Below are positions 1-11,000 of a stretch of 64,000 bases of DNA, in pieces; positions within the stretch are counted from its first letter, which is position 1, and every line of letters starts with the position of its first letter. The notes beneath the pieces are model-generated. The model was not told where the DNA came from, did not search any database, and worked only from the letters and a program-made list of their open reading frames with translations. Source of the DNA: Symsagittifera roscoffensis (lineage: Eukaryota > Xenacoelomorpha > Acoela > Convolutidae); assembly GCF_963678635.1 (NCBI RefSeq), contig NC_087070.1:48589467-48653466 (forward strand), read 5' to 3'. Made by a program: the position numbers and the translations under genes.

Positions 1-1151
1 CGTTTGCATTGTCAGTCCTGAGAGCACGAAATCCATGTTGATCATTTTGAAACACAATCCCACCAAAACAGGAGAACATTTGAAAAAATTGCTTATCAAC
101 ATTTGGAACCCGTTTACAAGTGTTGCGGCCTTGTTTATCAAAGAGATCAAATGTAACCTCGCTATCACCGTCACTGAAATGCGCAACGCATAAATGCGAA
201 TCAGAAGCAGCCAACGATATTTTTTTGGTTTCTATATGAAGCAATGTATCTGCAGAAGTCAGGAATTTTGCTATGAGTTCGCTCAATAGCTCCGAAAACT
301 TCTGCTGTGAAATGGTCAATAGCTACTCGAATTGATTTCTTCAGATTTTGCCTAGGAGCAATGAACAAGCTACTGGTATCTCCTGAAAAAGCAGGAAGCA
401 GACATAACTCGTGATGCTTTTGATCATCCAGACAACCTTTAGTGAATTGTTTCACCAAACATCCATCAGAAAGACCTAATAAATCTCTCATTTTGCTTTG
501 CTTTGACTCCATTGAATCTCGGACACCTTCAATATTTTTGAAAACTTCGATAGCCTTGGTTTCGGCAGTCATCGCAGACTCTGAAACTTCATTGATCTCT
601 TGATCAAGCTCGTCTAGAGTTTCGCGGAAAATTTGAAGCACCTGCTCTTTAATGGCATGATCTCCCGACAGATCCGAACGAAGTCTCGTCATTTGTTCCG
701 AAACCAGTTTAGCATCATCTAAGTTTTTCACAGTTGCTTTGTATTCTTTGTCAACTTTACTAATAGCCTCGTGAATATCTCGTTTTATCTCATTCGCTCG
801 CTGTTCCAATAACATGACAGAGTGTTTTTCGATAGCATGTTGAGGCAAGCAGATGTTACAAACAAGCCGATCGCAATCTTTGCAAAAACAATTGCAATAT
901 ACTAAATGCTGTTCACAGACAACTGCTTTCATTTGTTTATAGTCCAAAACTTCGTGTTTTCTTCTTGTATGTGATGTGATACACACTTCACACAAGAACG
1001 AGCTCACATTTTTTTCCGATAAAACCGACTTCAATTCACATGTCGAGCACTGATACTTTAGTTTCACGTCTTCGATAGGCATAGTGCATTTTTCGCAGTT
1101 AGTTGAATCCTTGCTTGTGCTCGAGCAGGATTGAGTTTGATCACAATCCAT
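1..1151 (-). pseudogene. B-box/TRIM-like protein, frameshifted, 3' end beyond window
   Basis: A tripartite-motif-like protein without a visible RING. I place the start at the ATG at 1151; an in-frame GTG lies further upstream at 1184. Residues about 19-66 form a first Cys/His-rich B-box and about 79-110 a second, with the CxxH...CxxC...CxxC...H spacing of B-box 2. Residues about 115-230 are charged and heptad-like (coiled coil). The frame shifts near position 290-310. The original frame stops at 201, but the neighbouring frame stays open to base 1 and encodes strand-rich sequence with a repeated 'DLFD..G' look, suggesting an NHL- or WD-like beta-propeller. Invertebrate TRIM-NHL proteins often act as E3 ligases or RNA regulators; that role is inferred from the family. 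The frameshift could be a pseudogene lesion or an assembly error. Confidence 0.6.
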
Positions 1152-1198
1152 GGCAACGTCGCAAATCAAAATAAGTTTAATCACGCATCATCTGAAAA

Positions 1199-4004
1199 TC
1201 AAATAATTTGGATGTGAACTAGAGACATATCCCATTTGAACCTTAACCAGAGTTGAGTTGCACACAGGCGAAGCAGATTTTCACGCCACTTGCACATCAT
1301 CAAAACACGGAGCAGAAGTTGCACTTCGAATACATAAGCAAGAAAGCCACAGATAGAACTAGTAGTTCTATTAAAGCTGGAGTTTTCGTGTTCTTTCACA
1401 AATTACTAGATTTTGAGCTCCAAAAAAATCAATATAGCAAAAATCTATTTGAAATTCGGCGAAGTCCCATTTGTGCCAAGGTTCATTTGTACCAAAATTA
1501 AAAATCGGTCCCATTTGTACCAAAAATATTCAACTCGATTCCTGATTGGTCGAATTGTGAGCCAACTAATTATAAAATTAATTTTCTACTGTTCAAATAG
1601 AAGAAAACTAAACAGCAGAATAGTGACCACCGCACTCACGCCAACGTGTTGCGAGCTTGCCAACAGAGCGTACGACTCCACATACAAAATTAGAGCCGGT
1701 AATACCTTAGCAAAAACCCTTTAGGTCGAAATTTTTTTAAAAAAATTATCAAGTCCACCACACCCTCAAACAAAGAAACAAACAAACAAACACACACACT
1801 CAAGCTTTATTCACGGTTCAAATGAAACAATATGCGGCCACTATGCCGATATAATTATTGTGCAGTATTTCTATCGCGTAGCTCTATGTATAAGGAATCG
1901 GTCAAATAACAAGATAGGGCGATCAAGGACTATTATTATATGTTACTAACTCATAACGAATATTATAGCGACAATGAGAGCGCGCATACTAAATCGTCAC
2001 ATACACGTCACTGGTATGACCTGAAGGTCAACGTCTATTGTGTAGCCTTCAAGGCCGAACATAAATGATACTGCACAAAGATAACTTAGTAACGCATTTA
2101 TAAATAGTATATAACTAGAAAGGCCATTATAAATAATATATAACGGATAAAAAGATATATATAATCCGGACGGATAACAATAATATTGGCCGAAACTGAA
2201 AAAAGAATGAAAATAGAAAAAAACAAAGTCGAAAAAAAAAATTTACTAAAAAATTTACTACTTAAAAGTTATTAAGTCACCTTCAACCCTCACCCTCAAC
2301 ACACAGCAGATCGTGCAACGAAAAAATATTTGGCAACTAAGCCATTGTAATATAGGCCAAAATATATCGAATCGAAAAAAAGACAAGAAAAACAAAAAAT
2401 CAAACATTTTTAAGACTAATAAGAAGTTATTAAGTCCCTTTCGCCCTCAAAGGACAGACACGCAGACACAAACTTTTTTCGTGCATCAAAAGGCGCAATA
2501 TGCGGCCATTAAACCGAAATAATATAGGCTGAAAAAAATTGGGCCGAATGAAGTTTTTAAGCGAAACAAAAAAAGGAAATGCAAAAAAGGCAGAGTAAAA
2601 TTACAAATTCCTGGAGTAAACCAAAACACTACAAGCAACTTTAAAGAAAATTGCGTGCAGCAAAACAATACGCTAAGATATGGCGACTAAGCCGACAAAA
2701 CATACGCAGACAATTAATAGGCCGAAAATTTCATTTCAAACAAATTATTTCCCGTTCGATAAAAAAACAGGTCTTCATCAGGCTCTAACCCAGGACTTTT
2801 GCCGCCCCAGGCGTACTCGTTACTCCAATTAAGTGTGCCGGAAGAGCTAAAAAATATGAATTCATAACGAACCAAGGTAGATGAGTCCAGTGAACAAAGT
2901 TATTTTCAGGAAAAAATGTAGTTCTCAATTGCAGTACCCTTGCTTATTGCAAGAAAAAGAACATTCTTTTGCCATCGAACAACTCGTCATGAGGCTACTA
3001 AAACGACATGATATAACCCGAAACTTTCCAAACTGAAAACAGTAGAAAAAGAAACAAAACGGAACATAGCCAACAGCAGTTAAAAAGAATCAATAACGCA
3101 ATGAAACAGAAAATTTGACGTGTTTTTAGAAAACAGAGCCAACAAACAGTTTGAAAAAAGCCAATGAACCCAAGTTTCAGAAAAAAACGACTTACTGTTG
3201 AAAAAATCTCAACTTTCGAATTTGAAAGAACAAAATAGATGCCCTTAAAGCTTAGAACTTCTAGAATGATTTATGAGTGCCAATTATGATGAAACTAACC
3301 CAAACTGAGAAAACTGGATTAACAGGTAATTTTGTAATTACGCTGGAAAATCCTTAAATAAAATTCCAATTGCGAAACTAGAAGTCGATCGCGTTTTCGC
3401 GGTATTTACATCTTTGATGTTCGATTGTGGAGTTTGCCTTCCTTCTAACAAAAGAAATGAACAGAACTCATAAGTCAAACCGCGACAAAGTAAACTTAAG
3501 CCTGAATAAATTGTAAGACGTTTACTGAAAACACTATCAGCGTCGAATGTAAGAGCCTGAATTATGTTCATCGACTCTTAAAAACTTCAATATTTGAAGT
3601 AAGAAATATAGACTTGGAAAATACAGATTTAGAGATGACTACCAATTTGAGTCTTCCTGTGAACAAAATTATTTACAAGAGAAAAAGTCGTGTACCTGAT
3701 TGCAACACCGTTGCTTGAAATATGTTGACTGCAATGAACAGTTAAAAAAAGCAGCATACCAAGCAAACTTTTACTTGAATGAACCCCCTAAACTTGTCTG
3801 ACTCAAAGCGATAATTTTAGAAAATATTTGAAAATTGTTTCTAGCTTCGCCAGTCTTCGTCTTTCAAATATAAAACTTTACAAATTAGTACGTCCCTGAT
3901 TTAACTACAACTACTAATCAATAACACATTTTTAAATTTCAAAACAACTTCAAAAGCTCATCATCAAATTTTTTCTCTTCATGATAGCACAACATGCTTC
4001 TATA
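1199..4004. other. AT-rich intergenic DNA with degenerate interspersed repeats
   Basis: No gene is recognisable. The stretch holds degenerate repeat modules shared with the 9.4-12.6 kb region. One is a motif resembling 'actaagccgayataatatagg' near 1840, 2337 and 2505. Another is a Ca-rich stretch ('ccctcaaa...cagacacaca') near 1760, 2285 and 2435. A third, about 340 bp (3235-3570), reappears at 9440-9740 and 11385-11750. A fourth ('gtgaacaaa.ttattt') occurs at 2890 and 3655. Open frames here are short and lack protein-like composition. Confidence 0.55.
3235..3570. repeat. Interspersed repeat module, copy 1
   Basis: Intergenic copy of the family described at 11385-11750. It includes 'gagaaaactggattaa' and 'gaagtcgatcgcgttt' and ends near 'gttcatcgactctta'. 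Confidence 0.55.
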
Positions 4005-4010
4005 TTTATT
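4005..4010 (-). terminator. Poly(A) signal AATAAA overlapping the IDI stop codon
   Basis: On the minus strand the hexamer AATAAA contains the IDI stop codon TAA. If used, cleavage 10-30 nt downstream would give almost no 3' UTR. Confidence 0.45.
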
Positions 4011-4752
4011 CCGGAGCATATCTGTCTATTTCCTTTAGATCCTCGTTCAATTCTTTCAAGAAATTCGATTCTTGAATTTTGTCCCAGATATTGAACAATT
4101 TTTCGTGCATGATCAGTTTAAACCAGGGCGTGAACACTTTCCGCTCTTTTTTCACCCAATGAGACAATTCTTCTTTTCCCACCCATTTTGTATCCTGAAC
4201 TTCATTTTTGTTCACGTTATCAAGGTCAATAGTCTTCTTTGCAAACAGAAGATAATCAATTTCATGTTCCATAAATTCATCAGGGAATGTTTTCACACTG
4301 TTCCCAGCCTGATAATGGACGCGCCCTCTAGCGGCGAAATCTTTCACCGACAGAAATGCAGTCGCAACTCCGAGTTCGTAGTTAAGACGACGAATAGCTG
4401 CTACCTTCACTCCTTCCCAGCCATTTTTCTCGTGCTCGATTTCAAATAACGGGTGGCTGCAACAAGCATTACTCCATAAATTAGGGTACGTAATTTTAGA
4501 ACCCGCTCTTTGCTGTAGCAGCATTTTTGTGCCTTCATTGTTGAAAAGAAAAACACTAAACGCTCTATGGAGCATTCGTTTCTGTTCGATGTTCGTTTTG
4601 AGGTGGCAATTCTTCTTCGTCTCTGATCCTATAATGTTGTCGTCTCGATCAACCAGAATACATCGTTCCTCCATCAGTTTGATTTGCGTCTCGTCAAGTT
4701 TCGAGCAGTCTACTGCAGTATTGCCTATCCTCACAAGGTTGTTAAAGGTCAA
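4006..4752 (-). CDS. IDI1: Isopentenyl-diphosphate delta-isomerase (type I, Nudix fold)
   Basis: Interconverts isopentenyl and dimethylallyl diphosphate in isoprenoid synthesis. About 248 residues are open. They include the family N-terminal region (KKNCHL, HRAFSVFLFN), the catalytic-cysteine block SNACCSHP at about 94-101, a Nudix-like segment around 'RRLNYELG', and the catalytic glutamate block MEHEIDY at 161-167. Length and motif order match type I enzymes of animals. No in-frame ATG precedes the conserved N-terminus: the open frame begins at a TTG at 4752 below a TGA, and the first in-frame ATG (4674) would cut off conserved residues. I therefore infer a short upstream exon not resolved here. 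No intron is visible within the body. The TAA stop lies inside an AATAAA (4005-4010), implying a very short 3' UTR. It is on the same strand as the ALDH7A1-type gene and FIP1. Confidence 0.9.
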   Translation of the reverse strand: MTFNNLVRIGNTAVDCSKLDETQIKLMEERCILVDRDDNIIGSETKKNCHLKTNIEQKRMLHRAFSVFLFNNEGTKMLLQQRAGSKITYPNLWSNACCSHPLFEIEHEKNGWEGVKVAAIRRLNYELGVATAFLSVKDFAARGRVHYQAGNSVKTFPDEFMEHEIDYLLFAKKTIDLDNVNKNEVQDTKWVGKEELSHWVKKERKVFTPWFKLIMHEKLFNIWDKIQESNFLKELNEDLKEIDRYAPE

Positions 4753-4759
4753 TCGAACG

Positions 4760-6040
4760 ATTCTTCCATTTCAAGAAATTAGCAAACCACACTTCCGAAA
4801 ATAACCTCTTTGAAAAAATAAAAAGTAATCAAGAAAAAATGATGTTTTGTCAACCAATTCCCCAAAACGCCTTCGAGTATCAATTACTTCTATTTTCACA
4901 TTTTCCTTAGAATCAAATAATTGTATAGAGGGGCAGATCTAGGAATTTGACATTTGGAAAGGTGATCTTAAAAATATTGATCCTCGGAAAACATTTAAGA
5001 AAAAAGTATAAAAAGCAATTTCTGATTACAGTATACAACTACACCCCCTCCCTTCCCCCTCCATAATCCCTCCCTCCCCCGCACAACGCTAGCTAAATTC
5101 GAACGCCAATTGACTTTTAAAAACCTTGCCTGTCATAATATTGCGTTTATTCTTAGATTTAGAATTGGAATTCAAATTGCAGAGTGGTGATATGATCTTT
5201 GAGAGCAGCAATTGCTTTGGAAGGCCTCTTGTACTTCGTGTTAGCATACTACAAGTACATGACAAATATTTGAAATCCCAATCTCTTCAAAACATCGCGG
5301 TTTTTCAAACATCTCAACCGCAATCTAAACACATCTGAAATAGGTCAAGATAATTGATAGCAAGGAACTAACTAGTTCACTTCAACATGATGAATCATAA
5401 GCTATTCTTTTATATTCAAAAATGAGTTCATATTAGCCTAAATTGGTTTTAGACAATCAAAATACATTCTCAGTATATTTTTTCGAAATCACCATCAGAA
5501 TCGGTATACATTTATCAGAACATTTCGCCCCTACTAAAGCTAAAATCTTCATTTAATTGAAGGGAACAAATCCTAACAGTTCAACCTAAATCGCACCGCG
5601 ACCATTTCATCTAATTGCATCCAGCATTAAATTTATCCCAAACAGTACACAGAGGCGAAGCTGCACCGGTCATATACAAGCAAAAAATGGACAAAAAGCT
5701 CGAAATTATCAAATAGATTCCTTGAATAAGACTTTGGAGACCACGAATTTTCAAGCCCCGCATCCGTTTCCATAGGCAAATGTTAACAGCGCCAAAAAAC
5801 AGCTAACTGGCTACCACCCACTTATGCTTGAAATACAGATAGCGAAATATGGGCTTTAAGTCCGCATATATAGCTCTTGTTAATTAAAATTGCAAAAAGT
5901 AACTGTACAAAGAAACTGTGCAACAAAAAGTTGAAAAAAGTAGCCTCGTAATATAAAACAAGCTCCGCTTGCGTAATGATAAGATGGGTACTAATCATTT
6001 GTTTTGAAATATTTTGAAAATTAACCACGTTTCTGATTCA
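4760..6040. other. AT-rich intergenic region
   Basis: Between IDI and the aldehyde dehydrogenase gene I see no convincing coding sequence or RNA gene. A C-rich block (ctcccttccccctccat region, about 5043-5085) stands out from the AT-rich background. An upstream IDI exon and promoter should lie in its left part but cannot be resolved. Confidence 0.4.
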
Positions 6041-6050
6041 GTTAACAGTT

Positions 6051-7688
6051 TCATTCAAATTTGATCCCCTGTGCTAATGGAAGTTCTTTGCTGTAATTAA
6101 TAGTGCACGTTGAGCGCCTCATGTATTGCTTCCAAGCATCGCTTCCCGACTCACGTCCACCTCCCGTGTGTTTTTCACCGCCAAATGCTCCCCCGATTTC
6201 GGCCCCGCTGGTGGGTATATTCACATTTGCCAACCCGCAATCAGAACCCGCGGGTCCCAACCACCTAAAGATCCGATTTGGGTCTTTCGTGAACAAACTA
6301 CTAGACAACCCTTGATCGACCTCGTTATTCCAAGCCACTGCTTCTTCAAAACTCATACATTTCATCACATACAAAATCGGCACAAACGTTTCGGTCAAAA
6401 CCAGTGAATTGTTATGGTCCAACCCGGTAACTATAGCCGGTTCAACAAAATTACCATCAAAACCAACATCCGCTTTTGTTCCGCCGCAAACAACCTTCCC
6501 GCCGGCCTTTTTAATATTCTCAATTGTCAACAAAAATAGCTCAAAAGCAGCCTTATTATGCAGGGGTCCACACAAAACTCCGGTTTCCAGGGGATTTCCA
6601 ATTTTAACCTGCTTGTACGCTTTAGTTAGCCTCTCCAAGACTTGGTCATACACTTTTTCGTGAACTATTAGGCGTCTTGTTGTGGTGCATCGTTGACCTG
6701 TTGTTCCGACAGCCGAAAAAAGAGTACTTCGTACCGCCATTTCAAGGTCTGCGTCTTCCATAACAATGATAGCGTTGTTGCCGCCCAGTTCCAAAAGCGA
6801 CTTTCCGAATCGTTTTTGGACCGCGATGCCCACTTTGCTTCCCGCTGCGCAACTTCCCGTGAACGAAACCAATTTCACTCTGTTGTCGTTCACGATCGAT
6901 TCCCCGACGTCTAGACCTCCTTGTGCAATACTACAAACTGCTGGATTAACATCGTGTTTTTTAAGAACTTCTCGCATGATTCTATTCACGGCGATAGTAC
7001 ACAAAGGAGTCGAAGGCGCACCTTTCCATAAAAGGGAATTGCCACATACCAAAGCTAACGACGAATTCCATCCGAAAGGAGCAACAGGAAAATTGAATGC
7101 AGTGATAACCCCCACTAATCCTAGTGGGTTGTATTGTTCGATTAAAGCATGACCAGGTCGCTCCGAGGGAAAGACTTGACCTCCGAACATTCTAGAAAGC
7201 CCCACAGCAAAGTCACATATGTCTACAAATTCTTGCACTTCGCCAATTCCTTCGGGCAAAATTTTGCCCATTTCTAGGGCAACCAGACTGCCAAGTGGTA
7301 TCAAATTATCTCTCACTGCATTTCCTATTTCCCGAACAATTTCACCCCTTTTAGGTCCCGGAATTTCTCGCCATGTTAGATATGCTTCCGACGCTTTGGC
7401 GATCGCAGTTTCCGTATCGTTTGCAGATGCCTGCGCAACTCTGGCAATGACTCGTCCTGTTGTCGGATCCACTGAATCAATAACTGATCCATTGCCATTT
7501 TGCTCAGTTTCGTGACATAGGCCAGGATTTATTTCAGAAAGACCAAGTTGCTTTAGGAACGAGAAATTAGAATCGTTAACTAAAAGTTCCGAAGATTTTG
7601 AGGAGAGTAATCGAGAACCATTGTAGCTGAAGGTATTTTTGATAGGAATCGTGACCAGTTTGGAACAAATACAAGAAGCTCTGATCAT
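6051..7688 (-). CDS. ALDH7A1: Alpha-aminoadipic semialdehyde dehydrogenase (antiquitin)
   Basis: Oxidises alpha-aminoadipic semialdehyde in lysine breakdown with NAD+, and detoxifies aldehydes. From the ATG at 7688 the protein is 545 residues in one exon, matching the family. Visible landmarks are [12 protein letters not shown] with the catalytic Asn at about 199, the [12 protein letters not shown] cofactor loop at 277-288, LLELGGNN with the general base Glu at about 300, GQRCTTTRR with the nucleophile Cys at about 334, and the family tail ending PLAQGIKFE. The first ~30 residues are Ser/Arg/Lys-rich without acids, consistent with a mitochondrial presequence. Upstream the frame stays open into a run of T ending in CAG about 60 nt before the ATG; that looks like a splice (cis or trans) acceptor, so I reject the longer start. 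It lacks introns while FIP1 has several, so a retrocopy origin is possible, though no damage is seen. Confidence 0.95.
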   Translation of the reverse strand: MIRASCICSKLVTIPIKNTFSYNGSRLLSSKSSELLVNDSNFSFLKQLGLSEINPGLCHETEQNGNGSVIDSVDPTTGRVIARVAQASANDTETAIAKASEAYLTWREIPGPKRGEIVREIGNAVRDNLIPLGSLVALEMGKILPEGIGEVQEFVDICDFAVGLSRMFGGQVFPSERPGHALIEQYNPLGLVGVITAFNFPVAPFGWNSSLALVCGNSLLWKGAPSTPLCTIAVNRIMREVLKKHDVNPAVCSIAQGGLDVGESIVNDNRVKLVSFTGSCAAGSKVGIAVQKRFGKSLLELGGNNAIIVMEDADLEMAVRSTLFSAVGTTGQRCTTTRRLIVHEKVYDQVLERLTKAYKQVKIGNPLETGVLCGPLHNKAAFELFLLTIENIKKAGGKVVCGGTKADVGFDGNFVEPAIVTGLDHNNSLVLTETFVPILYVMKCMSFEEAVAWNNEVDQGLSSSLFTKDPNRIFRWLGPAGSDCGLANVNIPTSGAEIGGAFGGEKHTGGGRESGSDAWKQYMRRSTCTINYSKELPLAQGIKFE

Positions 7689-7729
7689 ACTGGAGTCAAG
7701 TGAAAATAAATATTGCACAAAAATCAAAA

Positions 7730-7760
7730 CAATATCTGAAAAAAAAAACGAAAAAAAAAT
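7730..7760 (-). other. Candidate splice acceptor in ALDH7A1 5' leader
   Basis: The minus strand shows a long pyrimidine tract (almost all T) ending in CAG, 40-60 nt upstream of the ATG at 7688; a second AG lies directly before the ATG. Either would serve as an acceptor for a 5' UTR intron or for trans-splicing. The sequence alone cannot say which. Confidence 0.4.
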
Positions 7761-8061
7761 TGTATTTAATAAAAACAAACGCTCGGTGCATGTTCAATTC
7801 AGCCTATCCGAATCAGGGCATAAATTTCTCGAGTAATTGCTGATTTTTTGATGAAAAAACCAAAAATAACATAAGTATAAACAACTCAAAAACAAACGAC
7901 AAGAGATCTTTAATCAATAAACGCAATAAGCTTGTATAATCATAAAATCATTCAATTCGGTTTATAAAGACCAGATCATAGGACATAAACAATGCCATGC
8001 CTTAGGATTTCTAGGGTCGCAACTCTCCTCTGCTTTCGTTGACTTGGGACGACCTGCGCTT

Positions 8062-8067
8062 TTTATT
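8062..8067 (-). terminator. Distal FIP1 poly(A) signal AATAAA
   Basis: AATAAA lies about 25 nt downstream of the stop codon of the RS/RE-rich last exon of FIP1. It supports the idea that this exon ends a transcript. Confidence 0.5.
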
Positions 8068-8091
8068 CATACTTCGATCCGACAACGATTT

Positions 8092-11000
8092 CTACTCGTC
8101 GTTAGTCGGTGTCCGATCTCTCGATCGACTTCTGTCTCTATCTCTGTCTCTATGATGGTCCTTGTGCTTCTTAGCTGACCTCTTGTAACTGCGTGAACTA
8201 CCTGACTTTTCATCATTGATCCCTGCTGCTCCACCTGTCCCGTTTTCCTCCTCACTGTTGTGTCTACCCCTTCGTTTAGTTCCACTTCGCTCTTCGCTCC
8301 TCTCACGGTCTCTGTGGTGTCGCTTTTTACTCTCTCTTTCCCTGTCAATTCATCAAATATTTCATCTAAAACTATTTATCCACGCAGAAAAGGACGATTG
8401 TACAATCTGTTCAACTCATTACGGAGAACAACTCCCTAAAAAGCTAATTTACAAGCACTTTGTGGTTTTTATAGCTCGGACATGATAACCTCAATCACAA
8501 GCAATTAACACAAACTGAATTTATCTTAATTTTTATTCAATTTTTCATATTTTTGTTTGAAAAACTTGTTTGATTGAAAGAGCTTTAGTCAATAATATAG
8601 AGTTACTGAGTCTAATTAATTAAACTTAGTCAATTCAGATTAATTTGTTAGGCAATGAAAAATAGGATTGCAAAAACAATCATTTAACACAATATTTCCA
8701 GAAGCAAATTATTCATTTTTTCGATACTGCATATTAAAAATGGATGTCGGTCAAGTTTTTCTGGTCGAATTTTTTCGGTATATCATATTTTCTACACCAA
8801 TGCGGAACCAGCGTAAGAAATGGCTAAAACATAAATTTTTTATAATTCATGTTTTCGATTCTGATTACCTGCAGCAACTAAGAATATCTTCTGAGATCTT
8901 TTGTAATATTTCGCCTCACAAACCGCTTCGAGGGGTTGAGGGACGCAATGGGCTAACTTAATCCGAAAAATTAAACAAGTTTCCTCACTTGAATACCAGA
9001 TGTGTTATAACCAGTTTTCAATATAGTTAGTTAAGCATTATACTTATGGAAACAATTTTATATTACCATCACTTTTATATCCAATAATACCTCTTTGATG
9101 CACCGCGAGTGACCCTATTATCAAAAACTCTTTTGAAAATTAAATTAACGTTGAGCTCAGTTCTTTAAAAACGAAGCCAACAGACTTTGGGAACAATGGT
9201 GACGGTGCTTTAAGTTTTCGAAGATTTTTCAAACAATTTGTAAAACCTATTTTCGGCCATTTATATGTATTGAACTGCTCAACAAAAAAAAACTTTTTAA
9301 AGCAAGAGCTTAGGATAAAACACAAAAATTATACGCAGAGACGAAGCTGAGCTTCGCACCACTTGCGTACACCACTGGCAGTTGGAAAAGAGAAATGAAC
9401 GCGAGGAAAAAGAAAAAAAACTGACTTGTTTTTTAAAAACAGGCAAAAAATATATGCTCATGAGGCTCTTTTTGAATTTTAAGAACAAGTTAAGATGGGT
9501 GCTTTTTTGATAAAACTGGTTCAAAAAGTAAATCTTTAATTCCGCTAGGAAATCTGATATTTCAATTCCAATTTTGAAATTAGAGGTCGATCACGTTTTT
9601 TGTGACCTTGACAATTTTGTCACTCGACAGTGGAATTTTCCTACCTTTTAACAAAGGAAATGAATTAAATTTAAAAAAATCACAAGTCATACCGCGAAAA
9701 ATCAAAATTGAGCGTGAACAAGTTTTAAGATTTTTTTCCGTCAAAAAAAAACAATATGAGACAACTAAGTCGACATAATATAGCCCGACTTAGCCCAAAA
9801 AACTGAAAGAGACTAATAAAAAGTTATTAGGCCCCTCCTCTCCCTCAAAACAAAGACACGCACAGACACACACACTTTTTTCGCTCACCGAAGAACGCGA
9901 TATAAGGCCGATAAGCCCACATAATATAGGCCGAAACCTATCAAAGCGAAAAACGAAAAGGACGATGAAATTTTGTGATGAAAAATTTGAATAATAAATT
10001 CTTTTATCTTTAGCAATTTCTGCAATCCAGAGGCGAGCATAAAAATGTTTCCATTAAAAACTCGAAACTAGGTCACTAAAACAATTAATTACAGGATAAA
10101 ATTATTTGGGCAGAAAATTTTTTTTAATTTAAGAAAAAAAGCAACAAAAAAAAGAAATATATACGATGTCAAGGTTAAAAAATCTACAAAATAACAGCAG
10201 AGCTAAATCAGTACACTAGAAGCAAATATAATGTAGAAAAAAAATTAAAATTCAAATAAGCGATTTAGTTGGATGGTTAAAACAAAGCGGAAACTAAGCC
10301 GAAAAAAATAAACTTAAATAGACGAAGTCGAAAATTCAAAAAAAAATCATTTAAAAAAATGAACGATAAATTGATTGGAAAAACACTAATAAGGATGCAT
10401 AGAGCGATTATTAAAATAATGAGCGCAAACATACGACCAAAAAAAAGACTTTATCGATCAGAAAGTCGACTATTAACCGGATAGTTGACGATTAACTGGT
10501 GAAGTCAGTTTCAATTATACTGGAAAAAAAAACAATGACCGGCCGGCAATCGAACCCTACTTTAGGGAGCAAAGGCAACTTCGTTACCTCCAATTCAAGT
10601 GGGAAGTAACCTGGAAGTTGTTAAGGTCAGAAATGAAGCAATTTCAAGTTCTTACAGATATGTCAGAAAGTTGAGTACGGTAAAAAAAAGTTATAGTTCA
10701 CGATTATAAGACATTTGCTCTCAAGCTTGTTTCAGTCAAATATCTGTGAAATAGCCAAAAACTAAAGGTAAGACTCAGTTTTAGAGTTTCAAGGCTCAGT
10801 TTAAAGTTGTAATTAGACACGCCATAAAAACCGACAAAATTTTAGCCGCATGACAAAATCTCCAAAAAATTGAATAAAAAACTCGTTATTGCGAGAAACA
10901 AAAGTTAGATCAAATGTCATAAAAATTTCAATTTCAGAAAAAAGTCAAGAATTACATTTAACAGCCTTCAATAAGCTTTTAGCATTTATCAGGCAGCTAC

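Noticed and set aside
8067..8348. A 93-residue ORF rich in Thr/Glu/Arg
   Set aside because: The neighbouring frame on the same strand gives an RS/RE-rich FIP1-like tail that is spliceable in frame; the ORF is its shadow.
10535..10620. A tRNA gene suggested by GGTTCGATTGCCGGCC on the minus strand
   Set aside because: No cloverleaf can be drawn with a matching acceptor stem or anticodon arm; at most a degenerate tRNA-derived repeat.
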